From the NCBI GenBank assembly GCA_010645155.1, contig CM021317.1, positions 10,843,471 through 10,907,470 on the forward strand: a DNA stretch of 64,000 bases, in the 5' to 3' direction. Source of the stretch: Tigriopus japonicus. Its lineage: Eukaryota > Arthropoda > Copepoda > Harpacticoida > Harpacticidae. The position numbers and the translations under genes were made by a program. This document shows, piece after piece, positions 44,353 through 56,914 of the stretch. Below the pieces are notes generated by a model. It did not search any database. It was not told the DNA's origin and was given only the letters and a program-made list of their open reading frames with translations. The number at the start of each line of letters is the position of its first letter. The first letter of the stretch is position 1.

Positions 44353-47130
44353 AGAAAAAGTCTTTCTTGGGCTTTGTTTTGTCATAAAACAAAAATGTGA
44401 ATCAAGCTCGGGAATTTTGAACAAGCTTTATCAAGCTTTTTGTACGGGGAGTCCGGCTTTGACGTTAACACATCCCTTGCTATTTTGCACCAGTAATCCT
44501 TAGCTGAATTCGGACAGCTACACTTTCAATTCTTTTTTCAAGTAGATGTAAATAACTTTGAGGGGCGCAATCACCGCACCGCTTTTCTATAAAGTCATCC
44601 ATTTTTCAAAGGTTCATGAAGCTCCGCCTGGCTTGGCCTTGGCTGTTAACCGTTTAAACGTTTGTGAGGTTTATTTGAAAGCGCCCATTAAAATTTGTGC
44701 CGAAGTTCCAGCTTTTCTGCTTTTGTTTCGTCATTATTTAAGATTCCCAACCTGGTGCTTCCTAACACCAGGGATAGAGGTTGGGATTATGCACGCTCTT
44801 TAAGAGCGTTTATTTCTGTAGCCTCGCCAACAAGACAAATACGCAAGGCTTGCCTGCCAAGTACAAGTAGGCTTTGCCAATAACTTCCGGACAAAATGTA
44901 GGCTACGGCTTTCATAAAACACACATTCCCAACAACCAAGAGCACGTTCAGTTTTTGAGTTCAAAAGTTCAAAACATTTTGATCACTAAAATCTCATAAA
45001 GTTAAAAGAACGGCGGATGTCACGTCGTGTATCGAAGCCAAATGCTTACCACACGTTTTCGTCTTGAAAGCCTCATTCTAGCTAGCAAACTTGGGAGCAC
45101 CTCGCAAAGGCTACATTTGGCAATCCTCTTGTTTTGTTCATGTTTCAGAAATTTGGCACTGAAAGCAGAATCTTTCTAAAGGTTGCTCGTCCACCGTTGA
45201 AAAAATATCAGATCCATTTTTTTTTTGTTTCAATTGATTAAAAGGGAACACACCGGTTTGGGATCATTCACTCACCTTTGAATTTTGATATCAGGATTTA
45301 GTATTCCTTATCTGTTCAGATCGTGAATATCAACCAATGTTACTTGTAACCCCCGTCCCCATGAAAAAAAAACCTCCGATTGTGATGTCCTCGTCCTATA
45401 ATTTGTCGTGGCAAGTACAGTAGTGTTGCTTCTGTTCCGTCAACCACCTGGGACAATGAATACCCGGAGTGGAACAAGGCGAACCTGCCCTATAGAAACT
45501 TAAAGAAAAAACGTGATAACCAGACAATCATCTGCTTCTTCTTCTTCCACTACTACTTCTACTTCTACTTCACCATCAACATCTGCAGCTTCAATCAAAC
45601 CCCAATCTCTTGGTGGGCGTCCGTTTGAGCCTTGTTTTTTTTTGTTTTTCGTTTGACGACGGTTTAGTCATTCGGGATTCATCATGGCGTTCGCTGCTGC
45701 CCGAATGATTATGCCCAAAGACAAACAAAGGAAGACCTCCAATGAGATACCGATTCCAATTCGTGCCAGAGGTGGGGTGAGTACCAATCAACATATTCCA
45801 TGTTTCTTACACACTGACTCAACGACACATTATTGCTTCGGACAACCTCCTTTTGAATTACTGCTAATGCGACTGGGACTGACTGAGAGACTAACCGATT
45901 CAAATAATTGAAGTAGTCTTACTTTAAAACCCCTTTTGAACTGCAAGTGTTGGTAAATTGATTCAGTGTCATATTATTGTCGTTAGATAGCATCATTTGT
46001 GTGTGAGTGTGTGATTGACATTTGACACAAGTTTGAACGTGCGTTCCACTACATTCTTGGTCCATCGACCGAAAAAAGTTCCAGATTTGAGACTCATTGT
46101 CATTGGGATACTAAAAGGGGTCTCGTGGTCAAACTGCTTTTTAGGGTCACATAAAGTTCAACGAAAGGCCAACTGGCCTTTCAATTCTTTAACCCAGAAT
46201 CGGATGATTCCATCGTCGTTAACTTAATGAGTTTCTGCTATGCATTTTCTCATGTTTGAGGTCCACTCAAATTATCAAAATGGGATTTATCTCTGAGGAA
46301 AGGGATGATGTACTTATTAACTTGTGGCTATTCAATTGTTTGGGACAAGTGTTACAACATATATGTCACCAATTTTGATTCGAAACCGGAAACAAACTGG
46401 ATAAATGTCCAACTTGGACGGACACACTATATAAGAACACTCGTGGAATTTTGAAGTTAGCAATCATTGTGGCATATCAGTGTTTGGAAAAGAAAGTTTT
46501 TTGAGAGGTTCGAATTTAGCTTTGGACTAAGGAGGAAAGCCTCTAAACATGTGCAGTGCTTAAATATTCTTGGCATGGGCTGCGTAATCACCAGTTCTCT
46601 CTCTTTGTCGATACTCGAGTCTTGTCGATGCTGCCACCAGTACGTGTCGTCTGCACTAGCTTGACTACAATGGTAATCAAATCTAATGACAACGGAGCAT
46701 GCAAAAAATACAAAAAAAACTTCCTCTTTCCATTTCTATTAATACTTTAAATATCCTAGAAACATTCTGATCTAAAGTGCGACCTCGTGAATTGTTTGAC
46801 ACGTTAAGAAATCTTAACAAGTCATGACAATGGAGAGAATCTGATATGGTCGGTAACTATTGGTCACTACCTGGTTGGTTAAATAGTGATCAAAGGTATT
46901 AATGAAGTGCTCGACACCAACTGCGGTTACAGAAATATGGCTATCTCTTCTTCTCTCTCTCTCTCTCTTGATCTCTTTATCCATTCATCCATCCATCTTT
47001 ACATCTATCAATCCAAGAAGGACTGAATTGCTGGAGTGGGAGGCTGACGGTGAGAATTATGATTTCCAAAAGGATCAGTTCAACTGCGTTCTGCTGCAAA
47101 CCAGACCTTGCTGGTATTCAGTAGAATACG
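44353..47130. other. Gene-poor region with one candidate first exon
   Basis: ATG at 45684 opens 31 codons (MAFAAARMIMPKDKQRKTSN, then a basic tail) to a good donor GGG|GTGAGT at 45777. Preceding TTC-rich sequence could be 5' UTR. No continuing exon was found. Otherwise only microsatellites, for example (CT)n near 46950-46975. Confidence 0.3.
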
Positions 47131-47348
47131 TATTTCAAATTTCAGCTCAATCGAATGCCGGAGTGAAAAGTTATGCCTTCTCAAACTTATGTACTGAAGT
47201 GAGCATAGAATGATGAATGAAAATGCCCTTTCGTGTTAAATCAATTACCAGAAAAGGGCTAGTTCATTCATTCTCAGTAGGATTAGCACCCAACTTTGAG
47301 TGAGCATAACTTTTGACAATGACATTCAATTAAGCTGACAATTAAAAA
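47131..47348. mobile_element. MITE family A, copy 2
   Basis: The left arm has TTTCAGCTCAATCGAATGCC with GTGAAAAGTTATGC. The right arm reverse complemented has GTCAGCTTAATTGAATGTC with CAAAAGTTATGC. The same arms occur in the EF-hand intron at 11988-12194. Confidence 0.55.
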
Positions 47349-49587
47349 ACAAATTTAAGTCAACCAAGACAAGGGCTCATTTGCAGAAGAAGGTGATTGC
47401 TTTGTTTCTACAAGAGATCATGATTCTTTTCTTTAGCCTCTCAGTCCAGTAAAATTCAGTGGTTCTTGATCTATCCATCCATCTGACTATCCTGCCCCTT
47501 GCTTCGATTTCCTCATCCATCCACAATCCATTCCAAAAATGAGGAATCGGGGCGAGTGGTAGAGAGAGCACAATAGCAAGTCCTAGGATGCGCTACGCCT
47601 ACGATTTGCTTCCTTTAAGGATTCTAGCATAATTGATTGACATGTCTGCTTCGACACGATTTATTTTCATTTGTTCTAACCCAAGAAGCGCAGGTTCCAA
47701 ACTCCGACCCAACAACATTGACTTTAGTTGTCAGACCGCATGATGCGAAAGAGGGAAATGAATAGACCCAGCTACTCTGTTCCCACAATCAAATCTTTCT
47801 CATGCTCACTTGGGATTATGTGCCAACTGTCAGCTATTCTGAAATAAGCTCGAGAATGACTGAATGTGAGAGCCTCTTCTCAAGAAGTAAAGGTCATTTC
47901 CCAGGGTCTCGGACTTGTTCATTAGCCTAGCAATTATGCTGAACACATAGCACAAGTATTCTGGTATCCCAGATAGTCCACATGAGCGTGGTATTTTTTT
48001 CTCCTTTTGTATCGAACAGTCGTCAATGATTGTACTATGCACAGTACGTACTCAAAATGCGTGCATGAGAATTATTCAAGAGAACCAACAAAACAACGAC
48101 TGACTATTTTTAGGAGGAGCAGAGACTAAGAAGCAATGGTTTCAACACGTGAATCAATGTATTTTTACCAAAAGAATGGAAGTGTATCATGAATTACTTA
48201 AAGCAAACAAGTAAATGGTTTAAAACTATTTTCTTCACATCCGATATAATGTCATTGAAAATGTGTCCCATACTTTTTTAGCAAATTTTCAAGGAGTTCA
48301 AGAGTCGTTGCGCCCAAAAATGGTAGGGAGGCCAATGAGCAATGAAAGGGCACTAAAAAACCTTCACAAGATGATACACTTTCATAAACAAAAAAAATAT
48401 TGGGAATGCATTCCCAATTTGGAAGTGAGCTCGACCCCAAATGCTCTATTTGGTCTCCTCCCTTTGAAAGCTGCTGTTTGGTTCCTTTTAAGCTAAAGTG
48501 GTTGGAAAATGGGCCAAACCATTAGTTGCCTTCTTCACTACCTTTTCATCAAATGTAAAGATGCATAGAGTTTGGTTTCCTTAATTAGGTCGTTGTGAAG
48601 GACAGGCAAAATGCGAAAAAAAATAACTGATAAGTAGATTCCTCTTAAATTTACTTTCCTAATGTTCTATAGTCGCTAAATATTTTCCCACCTCTCAGTT
48701 TAGATTGTTAACCAAGAAATTGATTATAGGGACGCTTTTCCTAAAGTGCTCAAGTGCGCACTTGTTAAAAATCGAATTTCTTTCTACCAATATATTTATT
48801 CTTGACAGGTCATATGATCTACCAAGTTATTCCTGGATCTACCAAGCATAAAATAACATCATGGGAAAGAAGCTTGAACATGACACTAGCGACATTAACA
48901 GTTTTAGGGAAAGACAGAAATGCCACTTTGGTTATATCAATGCTGAATTGGTTTGAGCTTATATCTTCAGTCCGGCAGTAATTTTGCCAATGCCTCCTTG
49001 AAATCGCAAATTCCAGTTTTTAATCACGCAACTAAATACGTTCAATTTTGTATCCCATACCACACACACACACACAGGATTGCCAGCAAGCCAAATCCTC
49101 GGCCACTTTTGCCAAAAGTGGCAGAATTCGAGATCTGGTGGCCAAAAACAATTTATTTCCTCGGTCACATCCAAATGTGCCCGAAACTAGCAAAAATTTC
49201 GATTTTTTTTTTTTTTTAAAGTGAATTTTGTGAAATGGATCCTGCATTGGTTTTAAATCTTATAACTTTTGGACGTGACATGTTCCGCCTACCAGGAAAT
49301 AGACACATCACAGGTTTGAATAGATTTGAAATAACCAGATTGTGTCTAAAAAATGGCCCTTGCAATATATCATACTCTGATATGATGGTTATTTTTAAAT
49401 AAGAAGTCCCCCTAGAAGATCTTATTTGTTTGATGTGACTTCTGGTTTATCCTTAACGCTTTTTCAAAAGACACGTCTGGTTTCATTTAATAACTCAAAT
49501 CGTCAATCAATGGTAAACTAGTCAGAATGGACTAGTCAAACTCAAACATCCTAGCAACTGTTAAAAATAAATTCTCTTAGTTTTTTG
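47349..49587. other. Gene-poor region
   Basis: No coding segment, RNA gene or transposon end is recognised. A (CA)n tract lies near 49062-49077. Confidence 0.35.
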
Positions 49588-49750
49588 GGCCAGAAACATA
49601 CTTCATTGTATTTGTGAATTTCTATATCAATTATATGCAAGTACCATGGAATGTTATTTAGGGGGCTGGGCCTAATGTTGATCGAAGGAATCGAAATTTC
49701 CGTTTGTGATACAATTACTTTTTCAGACAAAACATTTCCAATTTCTTGGT

Positions 49751-49940
49751 GAAAAACATAATTCTAGAAAATTTTCTAGAGTTCTTTTTCAAATTTTTTA
49801 AAATAGGAGAACTGAAAAACAGAATTCTAAAAAAATTTCTAGAGTTCTTTTTCAAATTTTTAAAATAGGAGAACAGAAAAACAGAATTCTAGAAAATTTT
49901 CTTGAGTTTTTTTTCAATTTTTTTTAAATAGGAGAACTTG
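49751..49940. repeat. About 60-bp minisatellite, three units
   Basis: Each unit reads GAAAAACA-AATTCTAGAAAA, TTTCTAGAGTTC, TTTTTCAAATTTT and AAATAGGAGAAC with small changes. AT-rich and partly palindromic (TTCTAGAA). Confidence 0.85.
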
Positions 49941-50017
49941 AAAAAAGTATTTCTTTTTGCAATAAATTGAAAATTTTGACTACTCCATTTTACGAGTAGT
50001 TTAAGGCAAAAACCTCG

Positions 50018-50046
50018 AGTGAGAGTGAGAGTGAGAGTGAGAGTTT
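50018..50046. repeat. (GTGAGA)n microsatellite
   Basis: Four to five hexamer units inside repeat C copy 2. Confidence 0.8.
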
Positions 50047-50157
50047 GTTTTTCATATTGTTGCCGACGGTGGTAGAAGACCTCAAAAAGGTGGCCGAAAG
50101 TGGCCGAATTTCCGAGCAAAAGTGGTCGAGAGGTTTCCCCAGAACCTGGCAACCCTG

Positions 50158-50906
50158 CACACACAGTGAAGGCTTAGTAGGGACTCGCGAACAATTTTGG
50201 AGTTTCATTTTTCCTAAGACCTTGACAGTGAACGACAGTGGCCTACATGTGAAGCTTGGAAAAAGCCCAACAAGCCAAGAAGCGTTGGAGAAAAGTTAAG
50301 TCACAGCCATTGGGAGGGAGCTTGTAACCAGAAAAATGTGCTAGTAATTGGAATAGACTATCCATGGTTCCAGGATGGATGCATTAGTCTTTTTGATTCT
50401 TTTACAACCATATGATTAGTTCTTGAATAACAAAGTTTATGGGCCAAATACGAGCACAGGGACGGCTAGACACGTAATTAAGACCTAATCTGAAAAGACA
50501 TGGTCAAGAAAATTTGCTAAACTTGTCCAAGAAACACCGCGGTAAGGCTGAGAGTCAGATCTAAAGATGCCTAAAAATTTTTTAGATGCGCCCTTGTTCT
50601 GAGTGGTTTTTGACATGTTTCTTACAGAAAAAAGCTTCGATTGCTAAGACTTTGAGATCCATTCCAAACACCAGTTTAGCTCCAAGAGACAAGAGCATAA
50701 ATCAAAATTCTTAGCACTAGACAAAGTCTTAAGATTCTCTTTGAAATTTATAGTACCGATTAGAACCTGCAGTGCTAATATCCTGCCCTAAAAGGCTATC
50801 AAAAGTTAAAATGAAATCCCACTTACAATCACTCTGAATATCCATTTTTTATGGCGTGCGTTCACGTACAGATGATACAGATATACAAATCACATGTTAC
50901 TTAAAA
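50158..50906. other. Spacer without recognised features
   Basis: No coding or repeat structure noticed. Confidence 0.35.
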
Positions 50907-51207
50907 TATAGACATCTCAATTATGACGGCGCTAAAACACTCTTTGCGTAGGAATGGCTGCAAAAAATCTCAAAACTGATCGTTTCATAAGGAAGCTCAT
51001 AGAGTGCGCCACTTTTTATCTAACGCAAATATCCTTCTTGAAGTTTGATCATAGATAAATAAAATAGAGATATCTCAATTTTGACGTCGACAAAACCGCC
51101 CTCTATGAGGGATTACCTAACAACATTGGTAAAAATGATGGTTTCATAAGGAATGTCATAGAGTGCGCCACCGTGTTTGTAACGCAAATATCCTTTTTGA
51201 AGTTCGA
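50907..51207. repeat. Degenerate tandem duplication, about 150-bp units
   Basis: Unit 1 (50907-51063) and unit 2 (51064-51207) share ATCTCAATT-TGACG, GTTTCATAAGGAA, TCATAGAGTGCGCCAC and AACGCAAATATCCTT in order. Confidence 0.7.
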
Positions 51208-51450
51208 TTCTCAGAGTCAATTCAGGAAATACAGCCTGCGTCATCTAGAGGTCACGGATCTCCGCACTGTCACGGCGGTCTGCCTGCTTAGCTAGAATTG
51301 AGAAGTCTGGGGATAGTTTGTGGTTTGATTCTCAGACTCAATTCATAAAATGCAACCTGAGTCATGTTGAGGTCATGGATCAAAGGATTGTTGCATTGGT
51401 GGGTCTGCTTAGCTAGAACTGAATAGTCTTGGGCTTGGTCTGTGTTCCAA
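51206..51450. repeat. Degenerate tandem duplication, about 121-bp units
   Basis: Units 51206-51326 and 51327-51450 share GATTCTCAGA-TCAATTCA, GTCAT-TAGAGGTCA-GGATC-like and CTGCTTAGCTAGAA blocks. It abuts the previous duplication. Confidence 0.65.
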
Positions 51451-51510
51451 TCCAGATGCTGGTTTCGGTAGGATTACGGAAGACCAGGATGCCTCGGCTA
51501 TTGTCAAACT

Positions 51511-51645
51511 AAATTCAAAGCTCACGTGTTTAATTTCACTTTAATCGACTGAGCTTTGTGTCAGTTAGAATAACTTGAAGCATAGAGCAATGCACGCTTT
51601 TCTGTGCACTCACAATCTTCCAAAAGGACGATTGTAGGGTTAATT
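51511..51645 (+). repeat. Dispersed duplicate D, copy 1
   Basis: Shares AATTCAAAGCTCAC, CTGAGCTTTGTG-CAGTTAG, GAAGCATAGAGCAATGC and CCAAAAGGAC-GATTGTAGGGT with copy 2 at 52058-52205. Confidence 0.7.
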
Positions 51646-52057
51646 TGTCCCTCACTCTGCAAGAAAGTTTTAAAACGTTGTTCCTCGTGAACGGAGCAAC
51701 GTATCAACAATTTGTTGAACGGATACGTGAAGACAGACAACATGGGGATTCCTGTGTCGTCCCAATGGAGCGAAAGCGAAAGTGGGAAATAACAATCCCT
51801 ACGGGCAAATTCATCGTTGTAGGATCTTTCAAAAATATGCACCAGACATGTCTGATGTGAATTTTTGCACTACCTCAAGTTGATATTTGCCCGCTAAATG
51901 TGAAAACGGCGGCGAAAATAGAAATGAAATAATCGCTCACAACTTTCTTCCTAGTTATAAAAATGGTGATAACCCCAAACAACTTAAACGCAGCTACTGG
52001 AAAAAGCCATTTTTCAATTTCTGTGCCAGATCTAAGTACACTAAATGTCCGACCGGT

Positions 52058-52205
52058 AATTCAAAGCTCACATGCTTAATTGCAATTTGATGGACTGAAC
52101 TTTGTGGCAGTTAGAGTATTTAGAAGCATAGAGCAATGCTCGCTCTTCCGACCGAACATTTGCACCTACAATCGTCCAAAAGGACAATGATTGTAGGGTC
52201 ATTTT
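52058..52205 (+). repeat. Dispersed duplicate D, copy 2, ending in a hairpin
   Basis: Direct repeat of 51511-51645. Its right end folds: CCTACAATC and GTCC pair with GGAC and GATTGTAGG around an AAAA loop. Confidence 0.7.
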
Positions 52206-55200
52206 TTCATATTTTTACTTCTCTGTACATAAGAAATTTGTAATTTTTTTGGGTCATTTGTTTTCATAAAAACAATAGGGCTGATCTTCGAGGAATTTCT
52301 TATCGATCAAAAATTGTTGAGTTTTTTCTTCTTATTTCTCCGCGCCGAATGTTGTAAGACCCAAGCTGACTTTGTGGCATAAAAACATCTAGATTTCTTG
52401 CTCTGTGTTAAAAAACACCCTCCTTTCCAATTTAAAGTAAATTTGACATATCTTTTTAGGTGTTATTTTTTATCTTGGGCAAATTTCTGAAAATGAAGCA
52501 AATCATAGTTGTTTCACATGGTTTCCTGAGTTCGAATCGTACCTCATTGTATTTTGTTATTTCCATTCAAACTTGATTTTGTATTGTGATCTCACAACGT
52601 AAAATACGAGTTTAATGACTCATTGTGACCGATTTTGATGATGGTTATTTACCCTTTGAAATACCTCGACGGTTAAAGTTGACATTATGACAAAATATTA
52701 TAACGACAAGTAAATCTAACAATTCAAGTTTGCGGGAAGAAATAACGGAATCAACGCTGCTCTGCCCTCTAGAGAGTAGCACCTCTAAAATACCACAGAA
52801 GTGGAAAACACTCGCAAGTCTGCTCAATCTTTAAGTCCTTCTACAGGGTAACACTACAGGTCTATGCTAGTTAACAGGAAAATGATGAGCCCATGCACAT
52901 TTTCCACCCCCATTACAAATGTAACAAAAAACCTCAACGTAAAAGGCGTCGACAAGTTATTAAATCCAAGTTCTAATGAGCCTCTCTTGACTAAATTAAA
53001 GGAAAAGACTTGCAAAAATAATTGACAAGATGCATTGATGGTATAGAAAAATAATGATAGGCTTGTAACGTGAATTTAGAACTTCTCTGCCACATTGCAG
53101 GGTCATGAATTGCCAAAGAACCGGTTTCCAGTGAAAAAACTGGGTCTAGCCAGGTTCAATTTAAGAAATTAACCGACAGATTGGAAAAGTTAAATTCTGG
53201 CTTAAATGTTGAAACCATTCAAGTCCATTTTGATGTTTGAAAAGGTTTGATCGGCTTTCTCTGTTCCATTTATGACCCAAAAATTAAAAAATTTGGCTGT
53301 TTCCCAAGCTAAGAAGACCTTGTCTTTTTTGAGACTTTGGCATACTTCAAATCTTATAGCCAATTTTAGTGGGAAGTTAGAACCAGTTTGAGCAGAAATT
53401 CAGGTAAAGAATGGCGCGCTCGAGAAGAACACCAGTAGAGCGGTATGAGACAATAAGTATGAGGCGTTCTTTGAATAAACTAAGCTGGGTGTGACCTTTG
53501 TTGATGAATCCAAGAATTCTCGTCCAGACACCGGCGTTGGATATAGAAAGCCAACCAAGCGGGCTTTTTTTTGTTTTACTTTTCTTCTTTTTCGCCTTCT
53601 TGTAGTAAAGAAGGAGACTGAAATCATAATCGCAACAAATAAACAGTAGCTAGATATGCTTTGGGGGAGACAAGAAGTTCAAGACGAGTAGAAAAAAGCA
53701 GGGTTTTGAAAAAGAGAGTCGAATATCAGGAAAAATGTTTGGTTGACCTATGTTCTTCACCTATGGCCATGATGGCTATGGCTATGTTCTATGACCTATG
53801 GGCTTGGGGCCTTCAGCTCCGCACAACATCGTACTTGAACATCTTTGCACCAGGAAGCAAACAGTGTGCAGCGCAGCTAGATAGCAATGCAGGTGGTATA
53901 ACTCGGGTAAACAACTACATGCTTACTGTATATCTGAAATCCTATTTGACAGGCAGCGTTGACAGATCTATCGAAGTATTTTTCGATTAAATTCGAAATA
54001 GGTGCTGTTGTTGATAAAAGCTGCGGGTTCCATAAAACATTTCAGGCTGATCTAGAGGGGGCTTATTCTGAAAAGCCCTGCCATGAAGAATGTATCACTT
54101 ACAAAGTCCATTGATGACGAAATACTTGGTTTATTTGCAATGAGATCAGAGCGTATCTTCTTTATCGCAACCCAATCATCCTAATCATTCATGAAGTCAA
54201 TTGAAGTTACCGTAGAAGCTTCACTTGCCTTTTAGAGCCTTTATGTCAAGCCTTTTAACTCAAATGGCTTTATCAGATCGGCAATGAAGGTTATATATGA
54301 AGGTTATTTACAAGACGATATAACATTTTGAGTGCAAAGCGCCAAGCAAAGCCTTTCGTTTCAAATTCTACGGAATACTGAAAGAAAGTAAAAAATGCTT
54401 TTGAAGGTTATGGCAACCCTCCGTATTTCCCACTTTCTGGAATTTTCTGGGTAGAAATTCTATTGCATTGGAAGGTTTTGCTAGTCTACAAGCGCTTCAA
54501 ACTTCAATCAGTTGGAAAGATCGTGAATTTGAGGCGATTTTAATGATCCACAAAAGCTTTTCATCTTTTGGGAAACCTTGAGAGCATCATTGGTCAGTTA
54601 CTCTCCTCGACCCACACAAGTCAATTTGATTAGCGAACTTTTTCTTCGACAGCCTTGATAAAAAACTTGGCATCCGTCCGATCCAAAGTGAAGATCGTCT
54701 TAATTGTACTACCAATCCCAAGTTCGGTCCTGTAACCCGATACTGTTCCCAAAAGAAAGAGAAGAAAGGAGTTTTCAAGTGCCTGAGGCTAACATCTGTC
54801 AATTTCCTGGGCGGACAGTGTTGAAAAGTGGTCCAAGTTAAAAAAAACCCTCCTCTTTCATTTGAAGTTCGTCCCCAGTTTTAGACCGACTGGGTCCACA
54901 AAAAGCGACCTTCTTCGAAAGAAGACGAAGAAGAAGAAAAAGATCCTCTTTCTTTTGCCTTCCCATAAACTTTTCTCAATCTCGTCTTGTACTCGGTTCT
55001 GAACTATCCGTTCGTCGTCGACTATCGTCTTGGGGATTCGTGCTCCACAAATATGGTGTTAGAAATTAGTGCGATCCTCGATTCACTGAAGATGGTCTAG
55101 GGTCTAACGAACTTTCAGATGATCAGATCACGTTCATCCTTGAAAATCTGAAGCACTAATATTGCAGCGCCACAATTGATAACGTATGCTCCAAAATTGG

Positions 55201-55415
55201 CAAGTGCTTCTTTATTTTTGTCGTCGCAAACTCAGTTTTTTAAAAGATGTGGGCTCAAAGAAAAGTGAACAACGATACATGCTTTGTCAAAACTCGCTTG
55301 GATTGTGTTAATTTGTCCTGACTAAACGCATTTTTCAACCGCCAATTCTTTGGTCTCATGAACTCTTATTCTACCAGGTGCCGAGATTTTTCACTGAAAT
55401 CTGCTTTTAGAAGTA
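52206..55415. other. Gene-poor region
   Basis: Apart from a candidate terminal exon at 54630-54742 (minus), only unsupported short frames are present. Confidence 0.35.
54630..54742 (-). CDS. Candidate minus-strand terminal exon
   Basis: A long pyrimidine tract (CTCCTTTCTTCTCTTTC) and AACAG acceptor precede an open 36-codon stretch ending YRTELGIGSTIKTIFTLDRT then DAKFFIKAVEEKVR and TAA. It looks like a genuine C-terminus, but no upstream exon was found and the family is not recognised. Confidence 0.3.
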
Positions 55416-56708
55416 CAGAGTGGGGCAGAAGTATCCGGACAAAACTTTGAACATAATTTACAGCATCAAGAGCTATTTTTAGCCAATTGTGTATTTAACA
55501 AAAAAAGTTTGGACAACAATTAAAAACATTTTTATTCAATATGGTCACCGTTGGCCTTAATGACGCCGTCCAAGCAGCCGACAAAGGCCGAGCAGGCTTT
55601 GGCGACCTCGGCCGTGAAGAAGGAGGCCATGTTCCGCTTCACCGACGACTTCAGAGACGCCAGGCTGTTGTGGGGCATCTTGTTGACCTTCCTCCTCAGC
55701 TCGGACCACAACTAGAAGTCGCATGGGTTGAGGTCAGGGCTGTTTGAAGGCCACTCGTCTTTCTTGACCACCACGTCAAATTTGCTGTTCAAAAAGTTCA
55801 TGGAAACATTGGACACATGACACGGAGCAGAGTCCTGGATCCACATGAATTTGGTTCCTGGTGGGTACGAGGTTGCCAGCCAGGGCATCATCATGGCCAT
55901 CACGACCTTCCTTAGAAGCTCCACGTACCCGGCGGCGTTGAGCCTGAATTTGGGAGGGAAGACATGGGCTGGCATCACCTTCCCGTCGCTGCTGATGAGG
56001 CCAAAGACCATAATCTTGGCAGGATTCTTAGTCTTCATGATGGGAGGCACAACGGTTCTGTTCTTGGCAAGCCATCGGTTGTTCTGGGGATTGTACGCGC
56101 CATCCACCGTGAAGATTGACTCATCTGAGAAAAGTCTGACTGTCCTCGGATTGACCTTGCAGATTCTGCGCAACTTCTTGCCCCTCTCAAGCCTGGTGGC
56201 CTTCATCTTCTCGGTAAGAAGGTGACGTCTGCCTCTGACGTTGGAGGTCAAGTTCAGGTCCTCCTTGACGGCCCTGGCCACAGTTCTCTTGCTCACGGAC
56301 CGCCTGGCTGCGTGGGCCGATATGGACACGGCTAGGTTGGCCTCGATGGACCTCCTCATGCCCGCCAAGAATATGGGGGTCCGCTTTTTTGCCGTGTGGG
56401 CCGCAGGGGGCGTGGCCTGTCCCCCGGCCAGACTGTAGCCTCTTCATGACCTCGTAGACGGTGGCCCTGGGGTACTTGGTTGACTTGATGATGGCTCTGG
56501 CATCGTTGCCGGCCGAGAGCAATTCAGCAATCACTTTATGCTTTTGTTCCTGGGGCTTCATATTTCCGGATTTAAACGAAAAACAATTAACAAACATTCA
56601 AAACCGGTTTTTGGTCAAACCAGAAAAACGCGGGAAATAAAAATATTCCTCTTGCTTCAGGAGATATACGTCATCCAAGTTTTGTTTGGATACTTCTGCC
56701 CCTCCCCG
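55416..56708 (-). mobile_element. Mariner-like element with GGGGCAGAAGTATCC termini
   Basis: The ends CAGAGTGGGGCAGAAGTATC (left) and CGGGGAGGGGCAGAAGTATC (right, reverse complement) match over about 30 bp with a few changes. TA flanks both sides (55414-55415 and 56709-56710). Length is 1,293 bp with one degenerate transposase. Confidence 0.92.
55532..56561 (-). pseudogene. Broken mariner transposase
   Basis: ATG at 56561 (MKPQEQKHKVIAELLSAGND). A frameshift lies in the G/C-rich run near 56.42-56.44 kb. The main body follows with RLFSDESIFTVDGA, WIQDSAPCHVS and SPDLNPCDF (37 residues between the last two Asp). A TAG falls directly after CDF, then LWSELRRKV to a TAA at 55532-55534 that overlaps an AATAAA. 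Two lesions make it inactive. Confidence 0.9.
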
Positions 56709-56914
56709 TACTTTGGCAATGAACAATCAAATTAGAATTGTCTCAATTTCAAATGTTCATTTCATGCCTTCATCTTTTGACGCCGTTTGTGAATGAGATT
56801 GGTTAATAACTTGTTCAAAAACCTTGAACATTGTCAATTGCATTGATAACTAATTTTCAATGTGAAAGTCTTTTGAAATGTATTATTTTTACTGATACCA
56901 TTTCAATTGCAGAA

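Larger units (their letters stand above)
49588..50157 (+). repeat. Dispersed repeat family C, copy 2
   Basis: Same order of conserved blocks as 22227-22617, ending with GGCCGAAAGTGGCCGAATTT through ACCTGGCAACCCTGC. This copy is longer because it contains a three-unit minisatellite (49751-49940). Confidence 0.55.

Noticed and set aside
52500..52560. GTTCGAATC word considered as a tRNA B box
   Set aside because: No matching A box, acceptor stem or cloverleaf around it.
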